NCBI GenBank assembly: GCA_036971475.1
Contig: JBAIZL010000001.1
Span: 216,615,444 to 216,679,443, forward strand
Origin: Prosapia bicincta
Taxonomy: Eukaryota; Arthropoda; Insecta; Hemiptera; Cercopidae
DNA length: 64,000 nt
Direction: 5' to 3'
Shown: piece after piece, positions 22,061 to 34,763 of the stretch
Position numbering within the stretch: the first letter of the stretch is position 1
Layout of the letters: each line of letters starts with the position of its first letter
Position numbers and translations under genes: made by a program
Notes under the pieces: generated by a model
Databases searched by the model: none
Told to the model about the DNA's origin: nothing
What the model saw: only the letters and a program-made list of their open reading frames with translations

Positions 22061-22239
22061 TTGTGTTGTTTTTTTTTTTTTGATGTTTTAATTGGTAAAT
22101 TAAAATGAAATTTTAATTTCAACTTTTGATACAATTATTATTCATATGATTATTATTACACATAATTATTATAATTTGAATGCACAAAAGTTTTCTTTTT
22201 TGAGAAAAAGACTAATTCCTTGTTTATTTGAGCACTCAA

Positions 22240-22760
22240 AATAAGTATTAACTCAATGATAAACTAGTTTTATATCAAATTAAAGATATTTATTTTAATA
22301 GTGCAACGTTTCGGCAACTAGCACGTTGCCCTTATCAAACCTGAAAACAATATTACATTGATTTTAATTACACATATAAAATACAAGTAGATTTAAAAAA
22401 ATAATTTAAAACTCAATACAATTTTAGTAAAGAATTATGGTTAATTTTTGTAGTTGATCCTTTCGTTGTTGTTTTGTTTTGTTATTTTTGTGTGTTTTAT
22501 ATGTAAATATTGTCGTTCTCTCCGTGTTGTTACTGTTTTAATTGTTTTTAAATGATTTTATGACTCACTACTTCAGTAAGCTATTTTATTAAATATTTGA
22601 ATCAAATTTTATTGGCCATTTTTAAAGTTTTAATTTATTGTATTGAGTGTACTTGTTTTTTATATGTGTAATTAAAAGCAATATAATATTGTTATGAACT
22701 AGTTGCCAAAACACACTATTAAAATAAATATCTTTGATTCAATATTCAACCAGTTTATCA
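22240..22760. repeat. PLE-like inverted pair, family D
   Basis: Outer arms about 22240-22400 and 22640-22760 are diverged inverted copies (TATTTTAATAGTG and its complement CACTATTAAAATAAATATC). The middle is unrelated AT-rich DNA. Only the left arm keeps the full motif. Confidence 0.65.
22300..22345 (-). ncRNA. Hammerhead-like motif, family D (U3-A8 core)
   Basis: Minus strand: UUGAUAA (22338-22332), one G, stem II GGCAAC/GUUGCC (six perfect pairs) around GUGCUA, GAAA (22312-22309), then CGUUGCAC. Stem I and the palindrome of stem III are poor. Confidence 0.38.
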
Positions 22761-25287
22761 TTTATTTAAAGATTAATTCTCATTGTCAAAGACCTAAAAA
22801 TTCTGTAAGGGCTGTATTTGCCTTAGCTTGTCTTAATTTTGCATTCTGATACGCAGCAATTAACAAATTAAAATAATTTATGTGAAAATTTTTATTGCAA
22901 ATGCTTAGAGGTAATAAAGACATTTAGGAAGAAATATATTTTAATAGCCTGAGAATAGTTGAGGCAATTATCAGTCATGGGAGGATAAATGAAAAATAAA
23001 CATAAAATGAATCTGAACAAATCCTATATGTTTACACTAAATACCGTAAGGCAGTGGCAGCTTGTAGGCAAGTTCTACAGTTGCGTAACCTCTAAATCAG
23101 AGATCAATAGCGAAAAAAAATTATCAATTATGTAAGATTTATGTACATTATTACACGGGATTATTCATCATGTAATATGATGCATCATTATAAATAATAA
23201 TAAAAGCATCATAACAGCAGGGACAATGTGACCAGTCTCGTTCGGCCTGGTTATAGGGAAACCTGCAACACCCAGAAAGATCACTCCTAATGGAGGAAAA
23301 TCATTGGAAGGTCCAGACAGACTAAAAAATCCAGGCAGTGCCATAACGCTCCTTAGGTTGCACACGGCCTGTAACTTCAGGAGTGTCCGGTTAAGATGAC
23401 CTCTGTTCGAAGAGACATGTCTCCGCACCGAGTTTGTTGACATTCTCAGTTAAGAATGAATTGAGATTGGTTTTGTTAAGTAATAAACCCATGATTTGAG
23501 ATCCAGTGTCTTAAATAAGTAAAAATAAAATAAAAAATGCAAATATATTTCTTCCAATAGAATAAACCATAAAGTATTCAGCAGTATATATTTGTTTTGC
23601 CTATAACACCCCTTCAAGTTTTTATGATTATGATTTCTTTGCCTTAATAAAATTAACATTTTTACGATCTGCAACCCCATAGGTTTTAGGCCCCAGACAC
23701 CACTGAAAGTCCAAAATCTATTTATGGTTTTCTGGATTTAATCAGTTTCAATTTGCAAGGTTCAACAGCCTACCAACTTACTACGAATAAAATCAAATTA
23801 AAATCAGAATTCTGATTAACTGGGTTTAAATAAAATCTAATTTTACAAATATTGTTTTTTTGTTGTTTTTATTAGTTTTGAAAAAATGCATATCTAATCT
23901 ATAATACTATCACATAAATTGTGTAAAAAGATTCCTAAACAAATTTAAGCAAACTTAAATACATATATGCATTATTCAACTTCCTTAAATTTATTTAACC
24001 CTTTCAGTGCTTGATAATTGTGTATGGTTCAATTTTTTCAGTAGCAAATACGTCAAAGAGTATTATATATTTTATTGATATTTGCATTATTATTATAATG
24101 AAAAGCTAACAATTTTCTAAATAAATATATATTTAAAAACTATGGTTATAGTAAGTAATACACAATTTATTATAATTATATTATGTAATCATTTAGTTAT
24201 ATAATGAATTATACTTTCAAGCCATAAGTTCTGTCTTGAAACATATGACATTTTGTAATCATAAATAATTTACCTAACAGGTATAATTAACAAATGCAAT
24301 GAATTAGTAGGTGGTTGGTATTCTATAGGAACGACAGTTGGTTTTTGGGTACACTCCACCTAATTTAAATAATTAAAAATCAATTTTTAACATTTTAGAA
24401 TATGATCTAAACACCTTATGGTACATAAGTGCAAATATGCACATAATATGGCAAATATTTTACGTGTATACAGTTAACTAATTGGCTTGAACAAAAGGCC
24501 AAACAATTGTCCCTGATAGTTTGATAAATACCATGCAACTTTAAAATTATTTTATTTATTTATTATTAGTTAATACCTACCAAAAACCAACTGACTTACA
24601 GTACATGTTATAATATTTTAACATTTCTATGTTGTCAGTATTTCAGAATATATTATTTTAATACTCCATAGAAAAAAATATTTCTTGACGATCATAAATA
24701 GTTTTGAAAATAATATGTTTGTTTCCACTTTTAACTTCAAGGTATTAGTTAGCCAAATTATTAATACAACTATTAAATTTCACTAATATTTTCATTTAGA
24801 AACTTTTTTAAAATATAAATTTAATAGCACTAACCTTTTGTATATACAGAGATAACCATTTCAGGAGATGTATCCCAAATTAGTGTAAGCCTGTAGCTAA
24901 TATAGGTTTAATTTGAATCTATGTTAAATAATTTAACCCTCCAGGTTTCCACTAATGTCAATTTAAATTAAACATATCAGTTATAGTCCAATCTCAAAAT
25001 GTTACATATATTCCAAAACAGATGTCCTCTACAACAATTGTAAGTACATCTTTGAGAAATTTTAAAATGGAAAATTAAATCTTGGTATTTTAACAACTTT
25101 TTTATAAAAAAAATTAATCAAATTTTTTTTTATAAAAAAAAATTCAAGTTAGCACTGAAAGTGATAACAAAAACAATTCATATCTATGTTTAACATTACA
25201 AAAACAATATTTTTTAATTAACGTAGAAAACAAATACTGTAAATTGTGCACTGATGACTAGGATTTGATAGTGGTGCAAATTTTTGG
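22761..25287. other. Intergenic, 3' of both GPATCH1 and NHE8
   Basis: AT-rich. A GC-richer block at about 23220-23440 has an open minus-strand stretch of 91 codons with no recognised domain. The sequence just before 25288 would be the NHE8 3' UTR. Confidence 0.45.
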
Positions 25288-25395
25288 TCAACTCTGTTGA
25301 GCGTGATCATCTTCTGATTCTGTTGGGGATATGCGAATAGCTTGATACCACTGCTGGGTTAAATCATTCATCTGTGTCTTGCAATCTTTCAATTC
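25288..25395 (-). CDS. NHE8: NHE8 exon 6 and stop
   Basis: 35 codons, ELKDCKTQMNDLTQQWYQAI then TESEDDHAQQS and TGA at 25290-25288. The LT-QWY-A/E block and acidic end match the vertebrate terminus. Acceptor TTATTCAG. Confidence 0.93.
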   Translation of the reverse strand, partial: ELKDCKTQMNDLTQQWYQAIRISPTESEDDHAQQS

Positions 25396-28300
25396 CTGAA
25401 TAAAAAAAAATTGTTATATTTTTTTGAAAATGTTTTGTTATTGTTTTACTTATGCTCCAACATTAAGTTTAAAAAGTACATAAAGTAAGAAAATGTGACG
25501 AGGCTAAGAGGGTTTGACGTCTATTGCACCAACGACCCATCAAGAATAGCCAGACGAGGGTCTGCAGTGATAATAAAGAATTCTATCAACCTTTCTCATA
25601 ATCTGGGGATACAACTTCCTATAATGCAAATCACTACGATCCTTGAATAATAGAAGAATAGAAGCCACTTCTCAGTATCTGCAATCTACAGTCCTCCAAA
25701 AACCGGTCTCCAGCAAGAACTACATTGAGCTTTTCACCAGCCTTGATTACAAGTTCCTAATGGCTGATTATTTGAATGCAAAACATACTTTTTGGAGCTC
25801 CAGTAATTAGGTAAACATTATTAAACTTCACAAGGTAAGGAAAGCTTGACAAAAGTGTAACTTCTTCTTCTCTGAGAGGACAATCTTCTGCCCAATTGAC
25901 ACAAGCAAATTGCCAGATTTGATTAATTTTTTTTGTCGGCACAGGGCTTGTGATTTCAGCTCTTACCACATGCCGATCATCCTAAGAATTAGGGAAAGAC
26001 TCTTGTCATGACATAGGGCTCTAAGTTGTCTAGTAGTAGGACTAACTGGAAGAGCTTTCGCTGGAACTGAAAAATAAAATCAAGCTCGCTGTGCCTCTAA
26101 GAGACAGCAACCAACTTGAAAGAGAAGTGGAAATAACAAATAAAAGACATTCACAAAACTCACAAATTAATCATTTATTGACTCATACACGTTTCAATGT
26201 CAAAGCAACACTCACTGATGATAATGACTTTGACACTGAAACGTGTATGAGTCAATAAATGATTAATTTGTGACTTTTGTGTATGTCTTTTATTTGTTTT
26301 AACATAACCTCACAAGTTAAGCTCAAAGAATAGTTGTCGAAGTGGAAATGTTTGTCAATCACCTATAACAGGCAGCTTGGATCAACAACCCAAAGCCAAT
26401 AAACAATAAAAAATGCTGCACCCTTGAGGTATAACTGCTAGTGAAGCAGAAGGGGAGAGCTCGATAGCCGTAATCCAACAGACTAAAAATGCTCAATGAA
26501 CTCACCGTGATACAATGCAGCAAATCAAGAATAATGCAGCCAGCAGCTACTTCCAGAGATTGTCACGAGAAAAAATCTATTACTTTTTGTAGCAAGCCAA
26601 AAGTTTACCCGAGAGGCCAAAATTACAAATGCCGCCAATCTGGCAATGACACATGGATAAAATATGATAGGAAAAATTCTTTGTAGACCACTTGGCAGTT
26701 ATCTTTACTAACAGTAACTACCAGTGAAAATGCAACTTATGTGAAGAAGAATGATACTCAGACTATTCAACGTGTCACCTTCAACGAATTTAAGAAAGAA
26801 ATAGCAAAGGTTCCCCCAAGAAAGAGACGGGTTATGATCTAACCACTGGACAAATCCTGAAGGAGATGCCAAACAAGGCTTTCATGAAACACCTCCATCT
26901 GATTAATGCAAGCTTCTGGCTAAAATTTGTTTCAAGGGAGTGGAAGGTAGCCAAAATACTAATGATTGCAAAGTCATGAAAATCACTGAATGGCAAAACA
27001 TTTTATCACCCAATATAATTGCTTCCAGTGATATCACAAGTGTTTGAATGTCTGCTGCTGGAGTGTCTTAAACCAATAAGAAGAGTGGGGTTTGGTTCTG
27101 AACTACCAATACAGCTTCTGAAGTAAAGACTCTACTAAAATAGGTGCACCAAATTGTGGAATTTACTGAGGAGCCCTTGGGCACGAAGAGGTCATGTTCT
27201 GGGATCTTTTTCAGTGTCTTCCAGGCATTTGACCATGTCTGGTAGGCTGGCTTGCTGTTGAAATTTTTTCGTGATCTTCCAGAGAAGTTTGCCAAATATT
27301 CAATTCTTACCTTGTAGACATAATTTTACACGGTAAACAAGATAGGCAGTACTCCAGTTTCAAAGACATGGTTGTAGGAATGCCTCAGGGTAGTATCTTT
27401 GGCATCATTATGATGACCAACACTGACGACTCAGCTATCTTGTCCATCACACAAAATGAGGCAGAAAAAAAACAGCTAAATTGCAGCTACCCTGATCAGG
27501 GTCAGTGACTGGACCAGATAGAGATGCATATAGCTTAATAAAAGCAAATCAGCTCATGTTATATTTATCAATAAGGCAGAGAGCCAGCCTGACCTCATAA
27601 TAAATGAGTAGCCCAAACCCTTAGCCCAAACGCGAAATACCTAGGTCAAACACTGAATGCTAAACTAAAGTGGTAATTCCACATGAAGAAAAACAGAAAT
27701 GAACTGGAAATCCGCTACAGGAGACTAGCATGGCTTATTGGTCGGTTTTATGAGTCGAACCCCTATAATGAATTGGTTGTGTACAAACAAGTGCTCATGC
27801 CCAAGTACACGTACAGGATGCCAATCTGGGGATCCACCAAGAGCAACAATCTGCATGTTATCGAGTGCTTTAAAAATAAAATGTTTATAGAGGCACAGTG
27901 AGGACTCCATGGTATGTCCAAAACTCTGCCATACTTAGAGATCTCAAGATGAAGAGTATGAGAAAGACGGTCACAGCTACAGCAGTGTATCACTTTCGAG
28001 CGGCTCCCGCAACACAAAACCCTACAACTCTATGGGTGGCTCACAGGGTGCCATAAAATAAAGGAATCATTTAATGTTTTGGTGATGTGCTTTGGCTACC
28101 TTGGTCAGTTAATCTAAGTGTTTGTGATTTTTTCTTGTGGAATTACCTCAAACCTCATGTATATGAATATAACTACCAAACATTAGTAAAAATGAAAGAA
28201 CCAATTTGCCGCCAATTGTAGAGAACCAATGAGATAATCTTTAAAAAAGTGTTGAATAATTTTGAAAGAAGGCTTGAGAATTACATTGCATAAAAAGGTT

Positions 28301-31300
28301 GTGATTTAAGACATATTATTTTTCATACTAAATAAAATTAAACTGCATTATGTGACAAATATTTTTATGTTAATACATAAGGAATTCATGTAAAATCATT
28401 TGAGTAATAATTATTACAAAAATATGTGATCCCTCTGAATGATCCTGTACATGATATATAGTGTATTTCTTTTATAAAAATAATTAAATTTAAAACAATG
28501 TCGGAATAAAATAACTTTTGTAATTACTTACTTCTTGTGTAAATCTTCGTGTAAAAAAAGGGATGAAGTACTGAAGATCATACTTGGCAAAGCCTCGGAT
28601 ACGAGATTGTAAGAAATTCACTTCCATTGTCTCTTCCTCTGTGTATTCAGACAGATGTTCAGAATCTATTGCTTGCCCCTATAGAGCATACATAAATAGA
28701 TCAACTTACACAGAAACTAGATTCCTAGAATAGAAACATATCAATAATTGAAAGACAGGTTTTAAGAACTTCTTTTCAACTAAGGCCCTCCCTCCACCGA
28801 CGCAACACAACTGCAATCTGACTTTAAAAAATGTCACAAAAGGGATGAACAAGAGTTGTTTTATAGTTGCACTGAACCTTGTCACTGGTGCAACTGCAAC
28901 ATGACCTGTGACCAACTAGCAAACAACCAACCCCAAAACAACTTTAAACTATCAACATAAGTATTTTTCACTGGATAAGTTATTTGCTATGGCATATGAC
29001 AGAGATACATCTCGCCCCATTTGTGTTCTTTCGATTATCGGAAGAGGTTTTTGACCCAGCTCATTGAATAGTTCTTTTGAACTTTGCTTTGTCTGTTGCA
29101 AGTTCTTGTGCTATATCAAAAGCTGAATTCAATTGATTTATTTTAATGAAATGATAAACCCAAAATCTACGTTTTCTTTTTTGAATCCTCTGCAGATACT
29201 AGTATTCAACAACAAAACTACTAGGATGCACATGGCTCGCCATTCTGATGTAGACTGACGAAAACAGTACTGTCATGATTGCATGTTGCAGCAGTGGGTG
29301 AAGCGCAAGCAACGCAACTCCCTTTCAACTATCCTAAACGAGTTGGGTTGGGTCGCATTGCAGTTATGTTACACTGGTGGACAAAGGGGCATAAGTATCA
29401 ATATAAGAACACCTTGGGTTTATATTCCTAAATAGCAAATGCAAATAATATAAAATGTTTTTTGTGCATAGTACAATTGTAAAAATATTACTACTAATGA
29501 ATTTTCTAAGATTACAACACAATGTTTACTTTATGTTTAAAGTAGGTACTATTAACATTCTTTTAAAAAATAATAGAACTAGGACTACTTATGAAACATA
29601 GTGAATGATAATTAGGATTAAAACTAGAGACAGGCCGATTCCTAATATTTTTTATTCCAATTCGCGATTCTTAAGTCGATTCTAGATTTTTTAAAGTTAT
29701 ATAGGCCTACATGATATTCTCTAATAACTCATTTAGTTACCATCTTGGTCATATGGTGAAGCCTTTTAAAAATTGCGTTTTATTGTAATAGGCTGCACAA
29801 ACTATTCAACCCTGGTTTACGAATAGGAATTTCTGAAAGTATGACATACATATCAAGTAAAAGTAATCATTTATTTGAAATTACAAATGTGATCTTCAGT
29901 TCAAAATTACAATATAACTTCAGCAATTTCAATTTCAGTTTGTATAACTGGAGAAATTGTCACTATTGTTTCTTTTGTTTTGTTTTGACATCTATGAGCG
30001 CAGGCAGAGTAGTGGCCTGCAGAGAAGGGGGGAGAGATAGATAGTCAAACCAGCCTGAGTGATAGTGAGACAGCAGAGAGAGACGAACAGTAACAAACAA
30101 ACAGACCAGAAATGCTTCCGATCATCTTTGTTGTTCAGTCATTAATAATAAAATTTTGTTACCTATTTCAAATTGGCATTTGCTTTATTGTTTAATTCAT
30201 TCAAAGTAACTAATACATAATTAAGACATAGTCGATAATTAACTATTTTTCCAATTAATTACACCGAACATGTAAAAAAATACAATGGGAATTGGCACTT
30301 TAATCAGTGGAGAATAGGGTATTGGAGAGTTCTTGATATCACTAGTTGATGATTCCTGAAATCAAGAATCGGAATCGACTCATCCCTAATTAAAACTACC
30401 CTTGACTGAAAGGCGGGGAGGAATAGTTATTTTCATGTTCAAATCTCTTGAACATACACTTGAGGTATATCTCTTTAATAAGCAAAACATACAAGATAGG
30501 AGGTATTTAGCTTACGGAAATAAAGCATTCCTTCATGTAATCCTCAATTCTCTTTCAACTGAGAACCAAAAAGTAATCATATTACAGTTAATCACAGCTA
30601 AAATTTACCCCCCTCCCTTCCTCGATCCTTTACAATTCATCAATTTCTTTTCTTAACAATATTTCCCTGGGTTTGAGTAGAGAATACAGCTCATAAAGAG
30701 TCGGTTAAACAACTTGTAACATGTTGAAATTTGGATTTAATCTTTTATTACGCAACAAAGTAAATCAATTCAATTGTACTACACGATTGATGGAAATGTA
30801 GGAAGTATTATTTTCTAAAGATATATTTCAAAATATTTTACATGGTTTTTTCCTAATTTTGTGTACTTTTTTTTTACTAAGCTACTTTTGAAATTGATTA
30901 TTTTAAGGAGAGAATCGTCCTTAAAACATCAGAAACGTACCCACTCTCTTGTTTTACTCAATGACAATGACTTTTCTTTATGCTTCCTTCTTCTTCCTGG
31001 TTTCTTCTTGTGAGCTTGCAAGAACTAAAAAAAAAAAAAAAAAAAAAATGGTTAGAAACAAGAAATTAAGCTGAAAGATTCACGAGCATTATTTTCAATC
31101 TGTGATGAGATTAAACATCAATAAATCCTATGTTAAATGATATTAATTAAATGAATAAAATATTTTTCCATCAACAATGTCACTTGCTATATATGCATCA
31201 AAAGTTCGTCATTTTAAGAGTAACTGATTGCCTTGGTTAGCTGGATGAACGACAAGTTGGTGATATAATAAGACTGTAGCTTATACCCAGATCCACTCAA

Positions 31301-34300
31301 CCCTCTCTCTCTCTTGGATGAAATTCTCCCGCCAAGTTTCTTAAAACACTAAATTTCACTTTATTAATAACTAACCCAGCCTTACTGAATTCCTCTCCCA
31401 CCTCCCTTAAATTCCAACCCATCTTCCCCTTACTATCTCCCACCTAGGGCCCTCCCATTACATTCACATACATCAATCTCAACATATCCAAACCTTCTCA
31501 GAGTATCCAAGAACCATCCATGTAGTAGTTAGCGTCAATCCAAATATCCCTTTTATTGTAGATTGAAGGCAAATACTGATACAGGGCGTTTTTGTGTTTA
31601 AAAATTTAATAGAAATTTGGGTAATTCCAAAAACCCAAAACATTGTGCCAAGAACTTTCCTAGCTGCTGAGATAGATTTAGATTACAAATAAAAGGTGAT
31701 TCAAAAATAGCGCCAGTTTTGATATATCAAATTACAAGATTTATTTTAATAAAACACTAAAACTAAATACATCAACATGTTCTTCTAGCCCTCCAATTTC
31801 ATGTACAAAAAATGATATCTGATTTCATACATGTGTCCTTATCTACTGCTCTGTACGCAACAATTCTCTCCATGAAATTAACTATTACTGAAAGACAATA
31901 TTAATTAAAACAACCTCTCACCACAAATTCAACAAATTTTATTTTAACCTTATGTACATTTCGACTACAAAGTAATCATCTTCAGTCGAAAGTAATCAAT
32001 CATCTTCAGTAATCATGATTACTTTGTAGTCGAAATGTACATAAGGTTAAAATAAAATTTGTTGAATTTGTGGTGAGAGGTTGTTTTAATTAATATAAAC
32101 ATTTACGCCACAGTTGCTTTAAGACTGAAAGACAAGTTTCCACTTCCAATTCGCCGATAACCTGTCAAATTTCCTCCTTCAAGTCATTGATGTTTCATGG
32201 TTTATTGGCATACACAGATGAATGTAGATGACCTCACAGAGGAAAGTCACAAGACCTTGGTGATCATTGGTGGTAGGATTTACGAGAAATAACGCAATCC
32301 TGGAATCGTTCACGGAGCAACACAATTGTTTCGCAGGCAGCATATAAGGTGGCAACTGACGATTCCACACTGCTTGATCGAGTTATTACAGGTGATTAAA
32401 GCTGGTTTTTCCAATACAACCCGGAAACCAAACCCCAAAGCTCACAATGGTTGTCTCTGCAAGGCCCCCCCCCCACCCGTAAAAAGCTCGCATGAGCCAG
32501 TCAAAGGTGAAAGTGATGACCATTACCTTTTTTGATAGCCTTGGAATCGTTCACAAAGAATTTGTTCCACCGGGACAAATTGTAAATCAAGTATACTGTC
32601 GCCAAGTAGTCAAAAGATTGTGGAAACGAGTCAACAGGGCGCGCCCAGACATCGTGAAACACCTGGATGTTGCGACCGCCCTCAGCGTGTCGCAGTATTA
32701 GGCCTCTAAAGGGATTGCCGTTTTGCAACAGTCGCCTTATTCGCCCGATATGTCACCCTGTGACTTTTTATTGTTTCCTAAAGCAAAATCGGTGGTCAAA
32801 GGAACCCATTTCGAGTCGATTGAGTACATCCAAGTGGCTGTGACAAGGGTATTCGCGGCCATCCCAGTCGAAGTGTTCCAGAAATGTTATGAAGCGTGAA
32901 AAACGCGCTGGAATCTTTGTATATCTGCCCAAGGGGACTACTTTGAAGGGGATGGCATAGTTGTAGCATAATTTTGTAATATACGGTTTTTATGGAATCA
33001 GTCTCATTACTTAATTCTCACACCTCGTACAGTTTTTTCTTTCGACTTACTCTATCCGAGACAAAATAAATAATATTACCTAATATTCACTCCTAAGATA
33101 CTCCCAAAATAGTTAGTTAATTTTATTTCAAGTTATGTAATGGGTTTTAATGGCAGACTACACTCTGACATACAAATGTGCCAGGTTATGGAAGCAAGGT
33201 GAGGTTGTATTTTGCACAGGTCTGCTGTAGGGTCTGATAGTGAATGTCTCGTCAAAAATGTACTTGGTCCCTAAGGAGGCTCAAATGTTAGGGGTTTTGT
33301 TACATTATGTATCACACACACACATGTTGTACACACACACATTTAGTTATTCTAATATATGGCAATTAAAGGAAAAAATGTAATAATAAAATAATGACAA
33401 AAAATAGGTTAAAAGTTGTTTAAAACTTATTAATTTAAAAGATTTACATAGTTATTTTTTTTAAGCTCTTACCTTTAATAAAGGCATGGTTGATCCGCCA
33501 AACACTAAAGTAGTCACTAGGACTATAATAAGAGTGGTTGTAATTATAACATGCCGTGTTTCATCGCTGAACTCTAAATGCAAAGACAGAGCATACGATA
33601 TAGCCCCTCGTAGTCCTGTAAACATTCAACGAGATTAGTGACTAGGTGACTTTTGATTATCTTATAAAATAACAGAGATGGATTTTTTTTAAATTAAAAA
33701 GTAGCTCTTAAAACATATTCCAGTTATTGAAAAATAAATGTAAAAACATATACTTTTCACGATCTAGCTATACTCTAGTCTGAAAATGGGATACATAATA
33801 GGAGTGATAAAATAGAAGGAAGAATTTAACCAACGACAAACTCGATTTATTTTAAGATAATCAGTGAAAACAACTATGATCAGCAACGATGAGGGAAGGA
33901 TTTTGAATAATAGATAAGATTAGTGTAGTGAAACAAAACTCCGTGGATCTTGGCTTCTTCTCTGCATGGTTGGATAGTTGAAGTAGAACTATTGAGTTAA
34001 TCTAGAAATTAATTATAAATAAATAAAATCTCTTGAACCACAAAAACGTTTTATTTATATCCTGATGTACATTTCGATTGCAAAGCAATCTTCACAGGAA
34101 ATTACTACAAGACTAACCTCTTTAGTCTTTATTGAGTTAGTATTGTATTAATTTCCTCTGAAGATTACTGCTTTGCAATCGAAATCTACACCAGAACATA
34201 AATAAAAAGTGTTTGTGGTTTAAGGGTTTTATTTATTTATAATTAAAAATTACACCACAGTTGTTCCAAGTTATTATGATCTAGATGTTTATCCATTATT

Positions 34301-34687
34301 GTCTCAAATATTCTATGATGAAGAATATATACTTCTATTCAAAGAAGTATCAGTAGCTTAAAGAGGTAATCCTCCTAAAGCTTATTATAAAAATAGTTAC
34401 AGTGGAGCGTCAATAATCCAAACACCTCCTTAAACACTCCGTTACATGGGCTGTGGGGAATACCTGCTTTATTAGTTAATTTTGTAATATTACTAAACGT
34501 AGAGATATATTTGAATGAAACTCGAGGACATCTTCCCATTACCCACCATGCACCAGAAAATACTGATTCAGTTGATCTTGAGATAATAGACAGCCAAAAA
34601 ATACAGTTTAGAATGGGCTTGGCAGATAATCCCAGCCTGAGTGTAACGGTTCATTTCTTCCATGTTAAAACATTATTCTTTTACTTA

Positions 34688-34763
<76 letters not shown>

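Larger units (their letters stand above)
25498..28090 (+). mobile_element. Decayed Jockey-like LINE in the last NHE8 intron, antisense
   Basis: Plus-strand fragments in several frames follow the order of a Jockey-clade ORF2. Endonuclease: LRGFDVYCTNDPS, RRGSAVIIKNSI, FLMADY then NAKHTFWSS, and IDTSKLPDLINFF. RT: NEFKKEIAKVPPRKRRGYDL, LLPVISQVFECLLLECLKPI, VGMPQGSIFG and DDSAILSITQNEAE. C-terminus: YRRLAWLIGRFYESN, LVVYKQVLMPKYTYRMPIWG and a LHGMSKTLPYLEI block. Stops and indels are frequent, and a hammerhead-bearing palindrome interrupts it at 26134-26300. It lies antisense to NHE8 between exons 5 and 6. Confidence 0.9.
34010..34255. repeat. PLE-like palindrome, family J
   Basis: Arms about 34015-34110 and 34140-34255 are diverged inverted copies (AAATAAAATC, TTGAACCACAAA and complements). 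Each arm contains one hammerhead-like motif with complementary damage. Confidence 0.85.

Noticed and set aside
23168..23443. 91-codon minus-strand ORF in GC-richer DNA
   Set aside because: No recognisable domain, splice context or repeat partner; left as unassigned.
31694..33030. Full mariner element with TIRs around the transposase relic at 32320
   Set aside because: GGTGATTCAAAAATAGCGCC at 31694 looks like an element end, but the sequence after the relic (to 33045) does not provide a matching inverted end.
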